36,871 bases of DNA. Origin: Sediminibacterium sp. GTDB taxonomy: Bacteria; Bacteroidota; Bacteroidia; Chitinophagales; Chitinophagaceae. Positions 1 through 6,324 of the stretch are shown here, one piece after another. The stretch lies in assembly GCA_030158665.1 (NCBI GenBank), contig JAOASM010000031.1:1-36871 (forward strand). Reading direction: 5' to 3'. The translations under genes were made by a program, and so were the position numbers. The notes below the pieces were generated by a model. The model ran no database searches and was not told the origin of the DNA. It worked only from the letters and a program-made list of their open reading frames with translations. Each line of letters starts with the position of its first letter. Position 1 is the first letter of the stretch.

Positions 1-893
1 CTTTTAAAAATTACGCGCAGTTGATGAAGTTCACCCTAAGTTTTACGGTGGTCTTCACTTGTGTAATTTGTTATCAGATTGCACCTAACATTAAAGAATT
101 TGATTGGTTGAATATTTTGATCTTAACTTTTGCAGGTCTTTGTATTACTGGAAGTGCGAATGCGATCAACCAAGCAGTAGAGAAAGATACCGACGCGCAG
201 ATGAAGCGTACCGCGAATCGTCCTGTAGCAGCTGGTAGAATGTCTCAGCAAACAGCGTATACTTTTGCGATTGTTGCGGGTATCATTGGTGTGGGTTTGA
301 TGGCTTATCAATTTAATGTGTTGTCGGCTGTGTTGAGTGCGTTTAGTTTATTCTTATACGCGTTCATCTACACACCCCTTAAAAAAATAAATTCTATCGC
401 AGTATTGGTGGGTGCTTTTCCTGGTGCCATCCCTTGCTTAATTGGATGGGTTGCTGCAACGAATGAAATAAGTCCGCTTGCTCAATTTATTGTGGATGGA
501 AAAACTTATTCTAATGCGGGTGGGTACGCTTTATTCCTAATTCAATTTCTTTGGCAGTTCCCTCACTTTTGGGCGATTGCTTGGGTGTCTCACACAGACT
601 ATTCTAAAGTGGGATTTAAATTATTACCTGCAGACAAAGGGCCGACTAAGTTTACCGCTTTACAAGCCGTAATGTATGCAGTGCTCATGGTACCGATTGG
701 TTTTTTACCTAACTACTTTCACATCACGGGTGAGTGGAGTATGTGGGTAGTGTTGGTTGCGAATATTTTTATGGTCGTTCAATGTGTGCGTCTTTACCAA
801 AACATGGGTTTGCCTGCGGCACGTCGTGTGATGTTTAGCAGCTACATTTATTTACCGATTGTGTATTTGGCTTTAATGGCGGATAAAATTTAA
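1..893 (+). CDS. ctaB: Heme O synthase (protoheme IX farnesyltransferase), 5' partial
   Basis: UbiA-family integral membrane prenyltransferase that adds a farnesyl group to protoheme IX, giving heme O for heme-copper oxidases. The reading frame is open to the left edge: the codons before the TTG at 21 read FKNYAQ, and LMKFTLSFTVVF is the usual first membrane segment. The TTG is therefore an internal leucine and the true start lies outside the window. The first prenyl-diphosphate motif is NQAVEKDTDAQMKRT, with Glu where many family members have Asp, followed by NRPVAAGRMS. The second conserved region is FWAIAWVSHTDYSKVGFKLLP. Several hydrophobic helices are visible. The gene is followed by oxidase subunits III, III and IV, SCO and DUF420, so subunits I and II probably lie just upstream. 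Family assignment is secure; only the N-terminus is missing. Confidence 0.95.
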   Translation, partial: FKNYAQLMKFTLSFTVVFTCVICYQIAPNIKEFDWLNILILTFAGLCITGSANAINQAVEKDTDAQMKRTANRPVAAGRMSQQTAYTFAIVAGIIGVGLMAYQFNVLSAVLSAFSLFLYAFIYTPLKKINSIAVLVGAFPGAIPCLIGWVAATNEISPLAQFIVDGKTYSNAGGYALFLIQFLWQFPHFWAIAWVSHTDYSKVGFKLLPADKGPTKFTALQAVMYAVLMVPIGFLPNYFHITGEWSMWVVLVANIFMVVQCVRLYQNMGLPAARRVMFSSYIYLPIVYLALMADKI

Positions 894-931
894 AATATAG
901 AGGATCATCCTCTTAGAACAAGATATATAAT

Positions 932-1495
932 ATGAGTACAGAAAAAAAGAAAGCCCATCCTTATAAATTTATCCTTTGGGTAGGTTTAGGAAGTATCATC
1001 ATGCTTTTTGCAGGGTTAACCAGCGCTTATATTGTGAAAAAAGGTCAAGCCAATTGGTTGGACTTTGAATTGCCTGTGGTGTTCTGGTATTCTACATTAG
1101 TCATTCTATTAAGTAGTGTGACCATGCAGATGGCTTTGAAGAAATTCAAAGAGCGTGAGATGGGTCAGTATCGTGGCTTCATTACTTTAACAGTGATCTT
1201 AGGACTGGTATTTGTGGTCACACAATTGATGGGCTTTAGCGCTTTAGAGGCAAATAGCATCGCCCTAACTGGCCCTAGAAGTAATTCAGCTAGTTCGTTT
1301 TTATTGGTCATTGCTGGTTTACACATCCTCCACGTGGTGGGTGGTGTAATTGCCCTTGCAATCATCTTTTTAAGAGCGTATTCTGTGAAAACAAAGTTCT
1401 ATAATGCCCTGCCAGTGGAATTGGCATCCATTTATTGGCATTTTGTAGATATACTATGGATTTACCTTTTTGTGTTCCTACAATTTGTAGGATAG
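932..1495 (+). CDS. Cytochrome c oxidase subunit III family protein (first, short copy)
   Basis: Heme-copper oxidase subunit III-like membrane protein of 187 residues. About five hydrophobic helices are visible, as in short bacterial subunit III proteins that lack the first two helices. The family signatures are GLHILHVVGGV around residue 130 and the C-terminal YWHFVDILWIYLF. It lies 38 bp after ctaB and 40 bp before a second, longer subunit III gene. Tandem subunit III paralogues are common in Bacteroidota caa3-type loci (from memory of the group), so this is probably a genuine separate subunit and not a broken copy. It is likely co-transcribed with ctaB. A short 6-bp inverted repeat at 899-913 lies in the gap, but it has no T-tract and is not called a terminator. 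Confidence 0.92.
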   Translation: MSTEKKKAHPYKFILWVGLGSIIMLFAGLTSAYIVKKGQANWLDFELPVVFWYSTLVILLSSVTMQMALKKFKEREMGQYRGFITLTVILGLVFVVTQLMGFSALEANSIALTGPRSNSASSFLLVIAGLHILHVVGGVIALAIIFLRAYSVKTKFYNALPVELASIYWHFVDILWIYLFVFLQFVG

Positions 1496-1515
1496 ACTAA
1501 AAACCAATATTTTTG
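1484..1515 (+). promoter_or_regulatory. Candidate Bacteroidota-type promoter for second subunit III gene
   Basis: TTTG at 1484-1487 and TATTTTTG at 1508-1515 match the -33 (TTTG) and -7 (TAnnTTTG) elements described for Bacteroidota sigma factors, 20 bp apart. The -33 element lies inside the end of the preceding gene. The start codon at 1536 would follow a short leader. Confidence 0.45.
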
Positions 1516-1535
1516 CATCGAAATTGTAACTGAAC

Positions 1536-2222
1536 ATGTCAACAACAACAACCGCTTCAACAACTGAAGCAAAATTATGGGGTGGTGGAAAAAGCCCTTT
1601 TAGCGTAGAGTACGGAAAAGTGATGATGTGGTACTTTTTAATGAGTGACGCATTCACCTTTGGTGCTTTCTTAATTTCTTATGGAACTGTTCGTTTTTCA
1701 ACAAACGGATGGCCTGACCCTAACCTTGTATTTAAAAGTTTCCCATTTGCTCCAGAAGGTATTAATGCGCCTTTGGTGTTTGTATCGGTGATGACTTTTA
1801 TTTTGATCGTGAGTTCGGTAACCATGGTGTTGGCAGTGCATGCTGGACACAATATGGATAAGAAAGGGGTTGTTAGAAACATGATCTGGACAATTATTGG
1901 TGGTATCGCTTTCTTGAGCTGTCAAGCTTGGGAGTGGAATCACTTATTCCATGAAGGTGCATGGTGGGGTCAAAACCCTTTCATCAATGCTGATGGAACT
2001 GCTTCTTCTACCAACTTTACCAACTTCTTCTTTACCATTACTGGATTCCACGGATTCCACGTATTTAGTGGTGTGGTGATTAATATTATCATGTTGATCA
2101 TGACATTGACAAACCAATTTGAAAAAAGAGGACATTACAATATGATTGAAAAAGCTGGTCTTTACTGGCACTTTGTAGATCTAGTATGGGTATTTGTATT
2201 CACTTGTTTCTACTTATTATAA
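1536..2222 (+). CDS. Cytochrome c oxidase subunit III (second copy)
   Basis: Subunit III of an aa3/caa3-type cytochrome c oxidase, 228 residues, with about five membrane helices. The signatures are FSVEYGKVMMWYFLMSDAFTFGAFLISY near the N-terminus, the invariant-style SCQAWEW and FFTITGFHGFHVFSGV in the middle, and YWHFVDLVWVFVFTCFYLL at the end. It is longer than the preceding paralogue because it has an extended N-terminus and a loop (GWPDPNLVFKSFPFAPEGIN) between helices. The first 13 residues are Thr/Ser/Ala-rich and polar. A good Bacteroidota-type promoter (TTTG, 20 bp, TATTTTTG) at 1484-1515 precedes it, so expression may be partly independent of ctaB. Confidence 0.94.
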   Translation: MSTTTTASTTEAKLWGGGKSPFSVEYGKVMMWYFLMSDAFTFGAFLISYGTVRFSTNGWPDPNLVFKSFPFAPEGINAPLVFVSVMTFILIVSSVTMVLAVHAGHNMDKKGVVRNMIWTIIGGIAFLSCQAWEWNHLFHEGAWWGQNPFINADGTASSTNFTNFFFTITGFHGFHVFSGVVINIIMLIMTLTNQFEKRGHYNMIEKAGLYWHFVDLVWVFVFTCFYLL

Positions 2223-2267
2223 GCTAAAATATTATTGTAATCCTTCGAACGAATTAACGAACTAACT

Positions 2268-2777
2268 ATGTCACATACAAACGATACACACGCAGAGCAC
2301 GGTGGTGGTGCGATTGCAGAAATTAAAAAAGTTACCATTATCCTTTCAGTTTTAACCATTGTTGAATTGATCTTAGGTTTCTGGATGATTGGAATGGAAA
2401 ACAAGGCCTTGGTTCTTGGTATTAAAGGTGCAATCGTGATCTTGATGATGGCGAAAGCATTTTACATTGTTGCTTATTTTATGCACTTAAAGCATGAAGT
2501 GAAGAACTTGATCATGACCATTGTGGTACCACTTTCTTTATTTGTTTGGTTTATCATCGCATTTTTAGCGGATGGTAACTCTTTCAGAAATTTACGTAAC
2601 ACCTATGATGCTCATTTTAAGGAGCAATCAACTATCAAGGTTGAGCAGCCAGCTCATGGAGCGGCGCATGGCGGTGGACACGAAGCTGCAGCTGAGCATG
2701 GTGCTGCGGCAGCGCATGCTGACAGCACTGAACAGCATACTGATTCTACTTCAAAGCACGAAGAGGCAAAACACTAG
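2268..2777 (+). CDS. Cytochrome c oxidase subunit IV-like protein with His-rich tail
   Basis: Small membrane subunit of the prokaryotic COX IV family, here 169 residues. Three hydrophobic helices (about residues 20-40, 47-72 and 80-100) match the family core, including the YIVAYFMHLKHE motif. The protein extends about 45 residues beyond the core in a low-complexity Ala/His/Gly-rich tail (from residue 128), with His at 130, 134, 138, 144, 150, 157, 164 and 169. The N-terminus is also His-rich (HTNDTHAEHGGG). The tail could bind metal, which would fit the SCO copper chaperone gene next door, but this is inference. A strong terminator follows at 2799-2831, closing the oxidase transcript. Confidence 0.88.
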   Translation: MSHTNDTHAEHGGGAIAEIKKVTIILSVLTIVELILGFWMIGMENKALVLGIKGAIVILMMAKAFYIVAYFMHLKHEVKNLIMTIVVPLSLFVWFIIAFLADGNSFRNLRNTYDAHFKEQSTIKVEQPAHGAAHGGGHEAAAEHGAAAAHADSTEQHTDSTSKHEEAKH

Positions 2778-2798
2778 TTTTATTCTTTACGATATTCG

Positions 2799-2831
2799 AA
2801 ACCACTCCAATCATTTGGGGTGGTTTTTTTT
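2799..2831 (+). terminator. Rho-independent terminator after oxidase subunit IV
   Basis: Stem AAACCACTCCAA (2799-2810) pairs with TTGGGGTGGTTT (2815-2826) with one G-T pair and a TCAT loop, then a run of T to 2831. It separates the oxidase subunit genes from SCO. Confidence 0.9.
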
Positions 2832-2832
2832 G

Positions 2833-2840
2833 TAACTTTG
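2833..2840 (+). promoter_or_regulatory. Candidate -7 box for SCO gene
   Basis: TAACTTTG is a perfect TAnnTTTG match directly after the terminator and only 4 bp before the ATG at 2845. A transcript starting there would be leaderless or nearly so. A TTTG at 2814-2817 is a poorly spaced -33 candidate (15 bp). Confidence 0.4.
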
Positions 2841-2844
2841 CCCT

Positions 2845-3657
2845 ATGTCAAAAAAGAGTTTATACGGTTTATTTATCGCCTTAGTCATTCCGATTGGTTG
2901 TTATTTATGGCTTAAATCGGCAAGTGATACTGCGGTAAGCATGCCACGCCATTATTTATTGGATACAGTAGTGAGTCATGTTGAAAAAGGCAAAACAATT
3001 GATGATAGTATTTGGCATACCACTAAAGATATCCGCTTAGTGAATCAATTAGGTGATTCAGTGAATCTTTATCAGCAGTCTGGTAAAATTATCATTGCAG
3101 ATTTCTTTTTTACAAGCTGTGGAAGTATCTGTCCTAAGTTGACACGCAACATGGCTAAATTGCAACAATCTTTTACAAAGGGGGGCAATAGCCGTAAGAA
3201 GGTTTTAGATACTAATTTTATTCAATTCATTTCTTTTTCTGTTGATCCAGATCGTGACTCTGTTCCAGTCTTAAGAGAATACGCCAACAAAATGGGCGTT
3301 GCTTCTGACAACTGGTGGTTGCTTACTGGTAATAGAGATTCTATTTATCAATTTGCTTTTGAGGAAATGAAGGTAGATCAGTTTAGTACTGAGCCTGTAT
3401 CTCCTGACTTTGTACACACAAGTAGGTTTGTATTAATTGACAAAAGAATGCAAGTACGTGGATATTACAATGGACTAGACTCGGCTTCTATGTTGAAGCT
3501 AGCTAAAGATGTAGGCTACTTGATGTTAGAGAAAGACAAAACAAAAAAGAGCAAAGTATTCCAAGATATTGTTGACTTGAGTTGGTTGTGGTTGGTGATT
3601 GCACTTTTGGTTTCTAGTTTTGTATACTATTTTACAAAAACACGTTTAAAAAATTAA
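2845..3657 (+). CDS. SCO1/SenC family copper chaperone with C-terminal membrane anchor
   Basis: Periplasm-facing thioredoxin-fold protein that delivers copper to the CuA site of cytochrome oxidase. An N-terminal hydrophobic segment (residues 6-23) anchors it. The copper ligands are visible: C92 and C96 in TSCGSICPKLT and H191 in DFVHTSRFVLID. SVDPDRDSVPVLREYA (132-147) is the typical SCO segment. At 270 residues it is longer than the usual ~200: a second hydrophobic helix at about 243-263 (LWLVIALLVSSFVYYF), followed by a basic tail, suggests that both ends are in the membrane. It starts right after the oxidase terminator and is followed 10 bp later by the DUF420 gene, likely as a two-gene unit. 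Confidence 0.93.
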   Translation: MSKKSLYGLFIALVIPIGCYLWLKSASDTAVSMPRHYLLDTVVSHVEKGKTIDDSIWHTTKDIRLVNQLGDSVNLYQQSGKIIIADFFFTSCGSICPKLTRNMAKLQQSFTKGGNSRKKVLDTNFIQFISFSVDPDRDSVPVLREYANKMGVASDNWWLLTGNRDSIYQFAFEEMKVDQFSTEPVSPDFVHTSRFVLIDKRMQVRGYYNGLDSASMLKLAKDVGYLMLEKDKTKKSKVFQDIVDLSWLWLVIALLVSSFVYYFTKTRLKN

Positions 3658-3667
3658 ATAAAAAACT

Positions 3668-4252
3668 ATGTTGAATCCAGTATTAAAAAAGAATGACAAG
3701 CTTGCCTATATTTTAATTGGCGTTTTCTCTGTAGTGGTTTTTGTGGTGGTGACTTTTTTAAGCAAATTCAGTTTGAATGTTGAATTACCATTTGATAAGC
3801 ACATTTTTGCATTGATCAATGCGATGATCAATACTGCAGTTGCTGTTTTGTTAATCGCTGGATTGGTTGCTGTTAAGCAAAAAAATTACAACCTGCACAA
3901 ATCGATTATGATGACTGCAATGATTTTGTCCCTTTTATTCTTAGTAACCTATATCGCACACCATTTGTTAGCGGGTGAAGCAAAGTTTGGTGATGCCAAC
4001 TTTGATGGCGTAGTGGATGATGCAGAAAAAGCAGTTCTTGGTAATACACGCCCTTTATATTTGGTGTTATTAGGAACGCATATCGTATTGGCTGCAACTA
4101 GCTTGCCATTTATTCTATTTACTGCCTATAGAGCTTTAACGAGTGACTTTGTAGCACATAAAAACTTAGCAAAAAAAGTATGGCCTATTTGGTTTTATGT
4201 GGCAGCGACAGGACCAATTGTATACTTAATGATTAAGCAGTATTATAATTAA
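3668..4252 (+). CDS. DUF420 family membrane protein with an EF-hand-like loop
   Basis: Integral membrane protein of 194 residues with about five hydrophobic segments. It belongs to the DUF420 family, whose Bacillus member CtaM is needed for cytochrome oxidase maturation. Conserved-looking histidines occur in NYNLHKSIMM, TYIAHHLL and LLGTHIVLA. Between the third and fourth helices a soluble loop (residues 109-120, nt 3992-4027) reads DANFDGVVDDAE, which fits the 12-residue EF-hand calcium loop pattern (acidic or Asn at 1, 3, 5 and 9, Gly at 6, hydrophobic at 8, Glu at 12). It lies 10 bp after SCO, so a role in oxidase assembly is likely. The calcium loop is discussed under findings. A weak AT-rich inverted repeat follows. 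Confidence 0.88.
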   Translation: MLNPVLKKNDKLAYILIGVFSVVVFVVVTFLSKFSLNVELPFDKHIFALINAMINTAVAVLLIAGLVAVKQKNYNLHKSIMMTAMILSLLFLVTYIAHHLLAGEAKFGDANFDGVVDDAEKAVLGNTRPLYLVLLGTHIVLAATSLPFILFTAYRALTSDFVAHKNLAKKVWPIWFYVAATGPIVYLMIKQYYN

Positions 4253-4270
4253 ACTGATATTGAAATGACT

Positions 4271-4297
4271 AAATTAAACTTATAATTAGTTTATTTA
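4271..4297. terminator. AT-rich inverted repeat between convergent genes
   Basis: TAAACT (4275-4280) and AGTTTA (4288-4293) form a short stem flanked by AAA and TTT runs, between the ends of the DUF420 gene (plus) and the alkyltransferase-like gene (minus). It may act as a weak bidirectional terminator. The stem is short and has no GC core, so the call is tentative. Confidence 0.35.
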
Positions 4298-4642
4298 GAA
4301 TTGTAATTCCACAGTAGGGTCCCAAAATAATTTGTCAAAGTCCAAGACGGTTTCGTTTTGGACTTTGATTTTTTCCTTCTCTAATAATTCTTGCATTGTA
4401 GTGGGCGTTTCAAAATGCGCTTTTCCGCTTAACATGCCATTTCGATTAACGACTCTATGCGCTGGAACTTTTGGCTTTACGCCATGTGATGCATTCATGG
4501 CCCAACCAACCATTCTTGAACTTCCTCCGGTACCTAAGTATTTTGCAATGGCACCATAGCTTGTAACTCGTCCCTTGGGGATTAAACGGACCACATCAAA
4601 AACGTTTTGAAAAAAATCTTGTGTCTTGGGCGTGTATTGCAT
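4295..4642 (-). CDS. Alkyltransferase-like protein (MGMT family, no catalytic Cys)
   Basis: DNA-binding alkyltransferase-like protein of 115 residues, related to the C-terminal domain of O6-methylguanine-DNA methyltransferase. The winged-helix segment is clear: FFQNVFDVVRLIPKGRVTSYGAIAKYLG, then SSRMVGWAMN with the usual Arg 'finger' position. The active-site motif normally reads PCHRV; here it is PAHRVV (residues 60-65), so the methyl-accepting Cys is Ala61. Such ATL proteins bind O6-alkylguanine lesions and pass them to nucleotide excision repair instead of reversing them; that role is known for the family and inferred here. It is the last gene of a minus-strand operon after trmB and the DUF5522 gene, starting 2 bp after the stop of the latter. 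Confidence 0.9.
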   Translation of the reverse strand: MQYTPKTQDFFQNVFDVVRLIPKGRVTSYGAIAKYLGTGGSSRMVGWAMNASHGVKPKVPAHRVVNRNGMLSGKAHFETPTTMQELLEKEKIKVQNETVLDFDKLFWDPTVELQF

Positions 4643-4644
4643 CG

Positions 4645-4887
4645 CTATAAATGCTTTTTAATCTCCTCTATGTCAACTTGTTTTTCTGGATAAGCTTCTG
4701 GTGCAGTCTTGCTAGCAGCGGTTCTAATTAATTGGGCTCTAGTTTTGATTGGTTCCGGCACAGCGTCATAGTCAAATGGACAATGCTTACAAGCTTCGCC
4801 ACAACAGTATCCTCTTACTTCATGGTATGCTGCAGTAAATACCCATTTACCTTTTGGGTCTATATAATAATGTACGCCTTCAATCAT
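4645..4887 (-). CDS. DUF5522 family small Cys-rich protein
   Basis: Protein of 80 residues with the hallmark segment YYIDPKGKWVFTAAYHEVRG followed by YCCGEACKHCPF. Four cysteines (28, 29, 33 and 36) and a nearby His (35) look like a metal or Fe-S site. The N-terminal half is the conserved part; the C-terminal 40 residues are polar and probably helical. I recognise it as the DUF5522 family, whose function is not known to me. It is sandwiched between trmB (18 bp upstream) and the ATL gene (2 bp downstream), so all three are almost certainly co-transcribed, which hints at a nucleic-acid-related role. Confidence 0.85.
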   Translation of the reverse strand: MIEGVHYYIDPKGKWVFTAAYHEVRGYCCGEACKHCPFDYDAVPEPIKTRAQLIRTAASKTAPEAYPEKQVDIEEIKKHL

Positions 4888-4905
4888 TTTTTAAAGTCCT
4901 TCTTT

Positions 4906-5769
4906 TTAATCTTCTTTTTTTGCTCTTGCCGCTTCTGCTTCCATTCTAATTAATTCACCTGCATCCATTGGGATATCCTTGATGGCTTCTTTCAGCACTT
5001 CATCAAGTGCTATTGGTAATTCCTTATCAATATTAAACTGAATATAGTGAATCTTGTTACTCTGTGCGATATCCAATCCTTCGTAGTAAGTTTTGATTAA
5101 ACAACGAGGATCAATAGTAGGCTCGGCGTATAAATTGTCGGTTTTATAGATTAGGGTCAGGCCATACATTTCAATTACTTTCAATGTGAAGTTATAGAGT
5201 AGGGGACTATCTGTTTTTAAATGCACAATACCAGCATTCAAATCGCTATTGTTTCCGCTACCATTTTTTAAAAACTGTTGGTATAGTCTTAAAAATTTGG
5301 GATGGGTTAAGCGTTTCTTTGCTTTAGACCATCTTAATTGAGGATCGGGGAAAGTGATCCATATTTCATCCACTTCGTCTTTTGCAAAGTAATTTGGTGT
5401 TAGTTCAATTTGAGAACGAACAAATGCAATATTTTTTAATCCTTCTTTGTTCGCAATACTTGCCCCTTTCCAAATACGATTGCCTTTTAAGTCTACGCCA
5501 ATGAAATTTTGCTCAGGAAACATTCTCCCTAAACCCACTGCATATTCACCTCTTCCACAAGCGAGTTCCAAAGTGAGTGGCTTAGCGAGTGCTGGCTCAT
5601 CTGATATTGTCAATTTTGACAAAGTCAATTTTGCGATATCTATAGGACTAGTATCCTTACCTAATGCATTAAAAAACGAATTCCATTTACCTTGTATATC
5701 CTGCGGGTACTCTAACACATTTTCATATGCCTTGATCGCCGCAAACTTGATTAATTTTTTCTGCCCCAT
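4906..5769 (-). CDS. trmB: tRNA (guanine-N7-)-methyltransferase TrmB
   Basis: SAM-dependent enzyme forming m7G46 in the variable loop of tRNA. The SAM-binding motif is LELACGRGEYAVGLGRMFP (about 67-85), followed by FIGVDLKGNRIW. The TrmB signature DEIWITFPDPQLRWSKAKKRLTHPKF occupies about 134-159, and IVHLKTDSPLLYNFT follows. At 287 residues it is longer than the typical 210-235. The extra length comes from a Lys/Thr/Leu-rich insert (about 38-64), a short Gly/Asn insert (KNGSGNNSDLNAG) and a 40-residue acidic/Ala-rich C-terminal extension. The start MGQKKLIKFA matches the usual Bacteroidota N-terminus, and a TATCTTTG -7 box lies 6 bp upstream. First gene of the trmB-DUF5522-ATL operon. Confidence 0.95.
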   Translation of the reverse strand: MGQKKLIKFAAIKAYENVLEYPQDIQGKWNSFFNALGKDTSPIDIAKLTLSKLTISDEPALAKPLTLELACGRGEYAVGLGRMFPEQNFIGVDLKGNRIWKGASIANKEGLKNIAFVRSQIELTPNYFAKDEVDEIWITFPDPQLRWSKAKKRLTHPKFLRLYQQFLKNGSGNNSDLNAGIVHLKTDSPLLYNFTLKVIEMYGLTLIYKTDNLYAEPTIDPRCLIKTYYEGLDIAQSNKIHYIQFNIDKELPIALDEVLKEAIKDIPMDAGELIRMEAEAARAKKED

Positions 5770-5775
5770 ACCTTA

Positions 5776-5783
5776 CAAAGATA
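5776..5783 (-). promoter_or_regulatory. Candidate -7 box of the trmB operon
   Basis: On the minus strand the bases read TATCTTTG, a perfect TAnnTTTG, ending 6 bp before the trmB ATG, so the transcript would have almost no leader. No convincing -33 TTTG at about 20 bp was seen. Confidence 0.4.
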
Positions 5784-5883
5784 CTTCTTAGGGTTGATTT
5801 TTTGGAATTTATACGTTGTATTCCAGTTTTTGTAAAATATATATTTATACTATTAAGTTCATCATTAGAGTTAAGCATTTCAG

Positions 5884-6044
5884 ATCAAACAACCCAACCC
5901 AAACAACCCAACCCAAACAACCCAAACCAAACAACCCAATCAAACCAACCAACCAACTAAACCAAATCCCCAACCCCCAACTAAACCCAATAAACTAAAC
6001 CCAACAAACTAAACAAACCAAATCAACCCAAACCATACTCCAAA
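5884..6044. repeat. G-free A/C-rich tract with telomere-like 14-bp repeats
   Basis: The plus strand has no G from 5884 to 6044 and few T. It begins with 14-bp units AACCCAACCCAAAC at 5891-5904 and 5905-5918, a variant AACCCAAACCAAAC at 5919-5932, and then decays into irregular AACC/AAACC runs. The minus strand carries G3 tracts (complement of 5893-5895, 5898-5900, 5907-5909, 5912-5914 and 5921-5923) with loops of 2, 6, 2 and 6 bases, which satisfies the usual G-quadruplex pattern. No protein-like coding is visible: the plus-strand open frame at 5816-5998 is only Asn/Pro/Gln low complexity. Confidence 0.85.
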
Positions 6045-6098
6045 TGAGACTACCAAACAAAGAAACCAATTCAAAGTCCCTAATGAGTCTATCAAATA
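6043..6098. repeat. Degenerate direct repeat pair (17 bp)
   Basis: AATGAGACTACCAAACA at 6043-6059 and AATGAGTCTATCAAATA at 6082-6098 match at 14 of 17 positions. They lie 39 bp apart, between the A/C-rich tract and the hairpin repeats. The significance is unknown. Confidence 0.5.
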
Positions 6099-6150
6099 CA
6101 TCTCCAAACCTATCAACATATGTCAATAGTGTTTTACGACCTTTTTAAAA

Positions 6151-6261
6151 GTGTGGTATATATGAGACAGGTTAGTCTTAAGATGTGTGTCATAAACCAC
6201 ATTAAAATAAAGTGTGGAATACATGAATAGAGTAGGCTGGAGGTGTGTGTTATAGTCCACA
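6151..6261. repeat. Two tandem 61-bp hairpin-forming repeats upstream of the XRE gene
   Basis: Unit A (6151-6201) and unit B (6212-6261) each start with GTGTGG and end with CCACA, and share an inner GATGTGTGTCATA/GGTGTGTGTTATA block. In each unit the TGTGG and CCACA ends are complementary (6152-6156 with 6197-6201; 6213-6217 with 6257-6261). In unit A the pairing extends through TGTGGTATATATGA with TCATAAACCACA. The spacing between units is 61 bp. Unit B ends 63 bp before the XRE start codon, so these could be operators or a structured leader. Confidence 0.65.
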
Positions 6262-6324
6262 GTTTTAAAATCAATGAAAAACACAAATGGCTTTTAACTA
6301 GTCACAATTTTAATTCATCAGAAA

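Noticed and set aside
21..23. TTG as start codon of the heme O synthase gene
   Set aside because: The frame is open upstream to the window edge and reads FKNYAQ before it; the TTG codes for a Leu in the normal N-terminal region, so the gene is cut by the window and does not start here.
899..913. Hairpin AGAGGA-TCA-TCCTCT as terminator after ctaB
   Set aside because: Only six base pairs and no T run; the oxidase genes on either side are probably co-transcribed.
932..2222. Frameshifted or duplicated single subunit III gene
   Set aside because: Both copies are full-length frames with their own complete C-terminal signatures and differ throughout; tandem paralogues are usual in this group.
5816..5998. 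60-residue open frame through the A/C-rich tract
   Set aside because: It is low-complexity Asn/Pro/Gln/Lys produced by the repeat, with no signal or domain; best explained as chance openness of a G-free tract.
5884..6044. CRISPR array
   Set aside because: The repeats are short, contiguous and degenerate with no unique spacers, and no cas gene is in the window.
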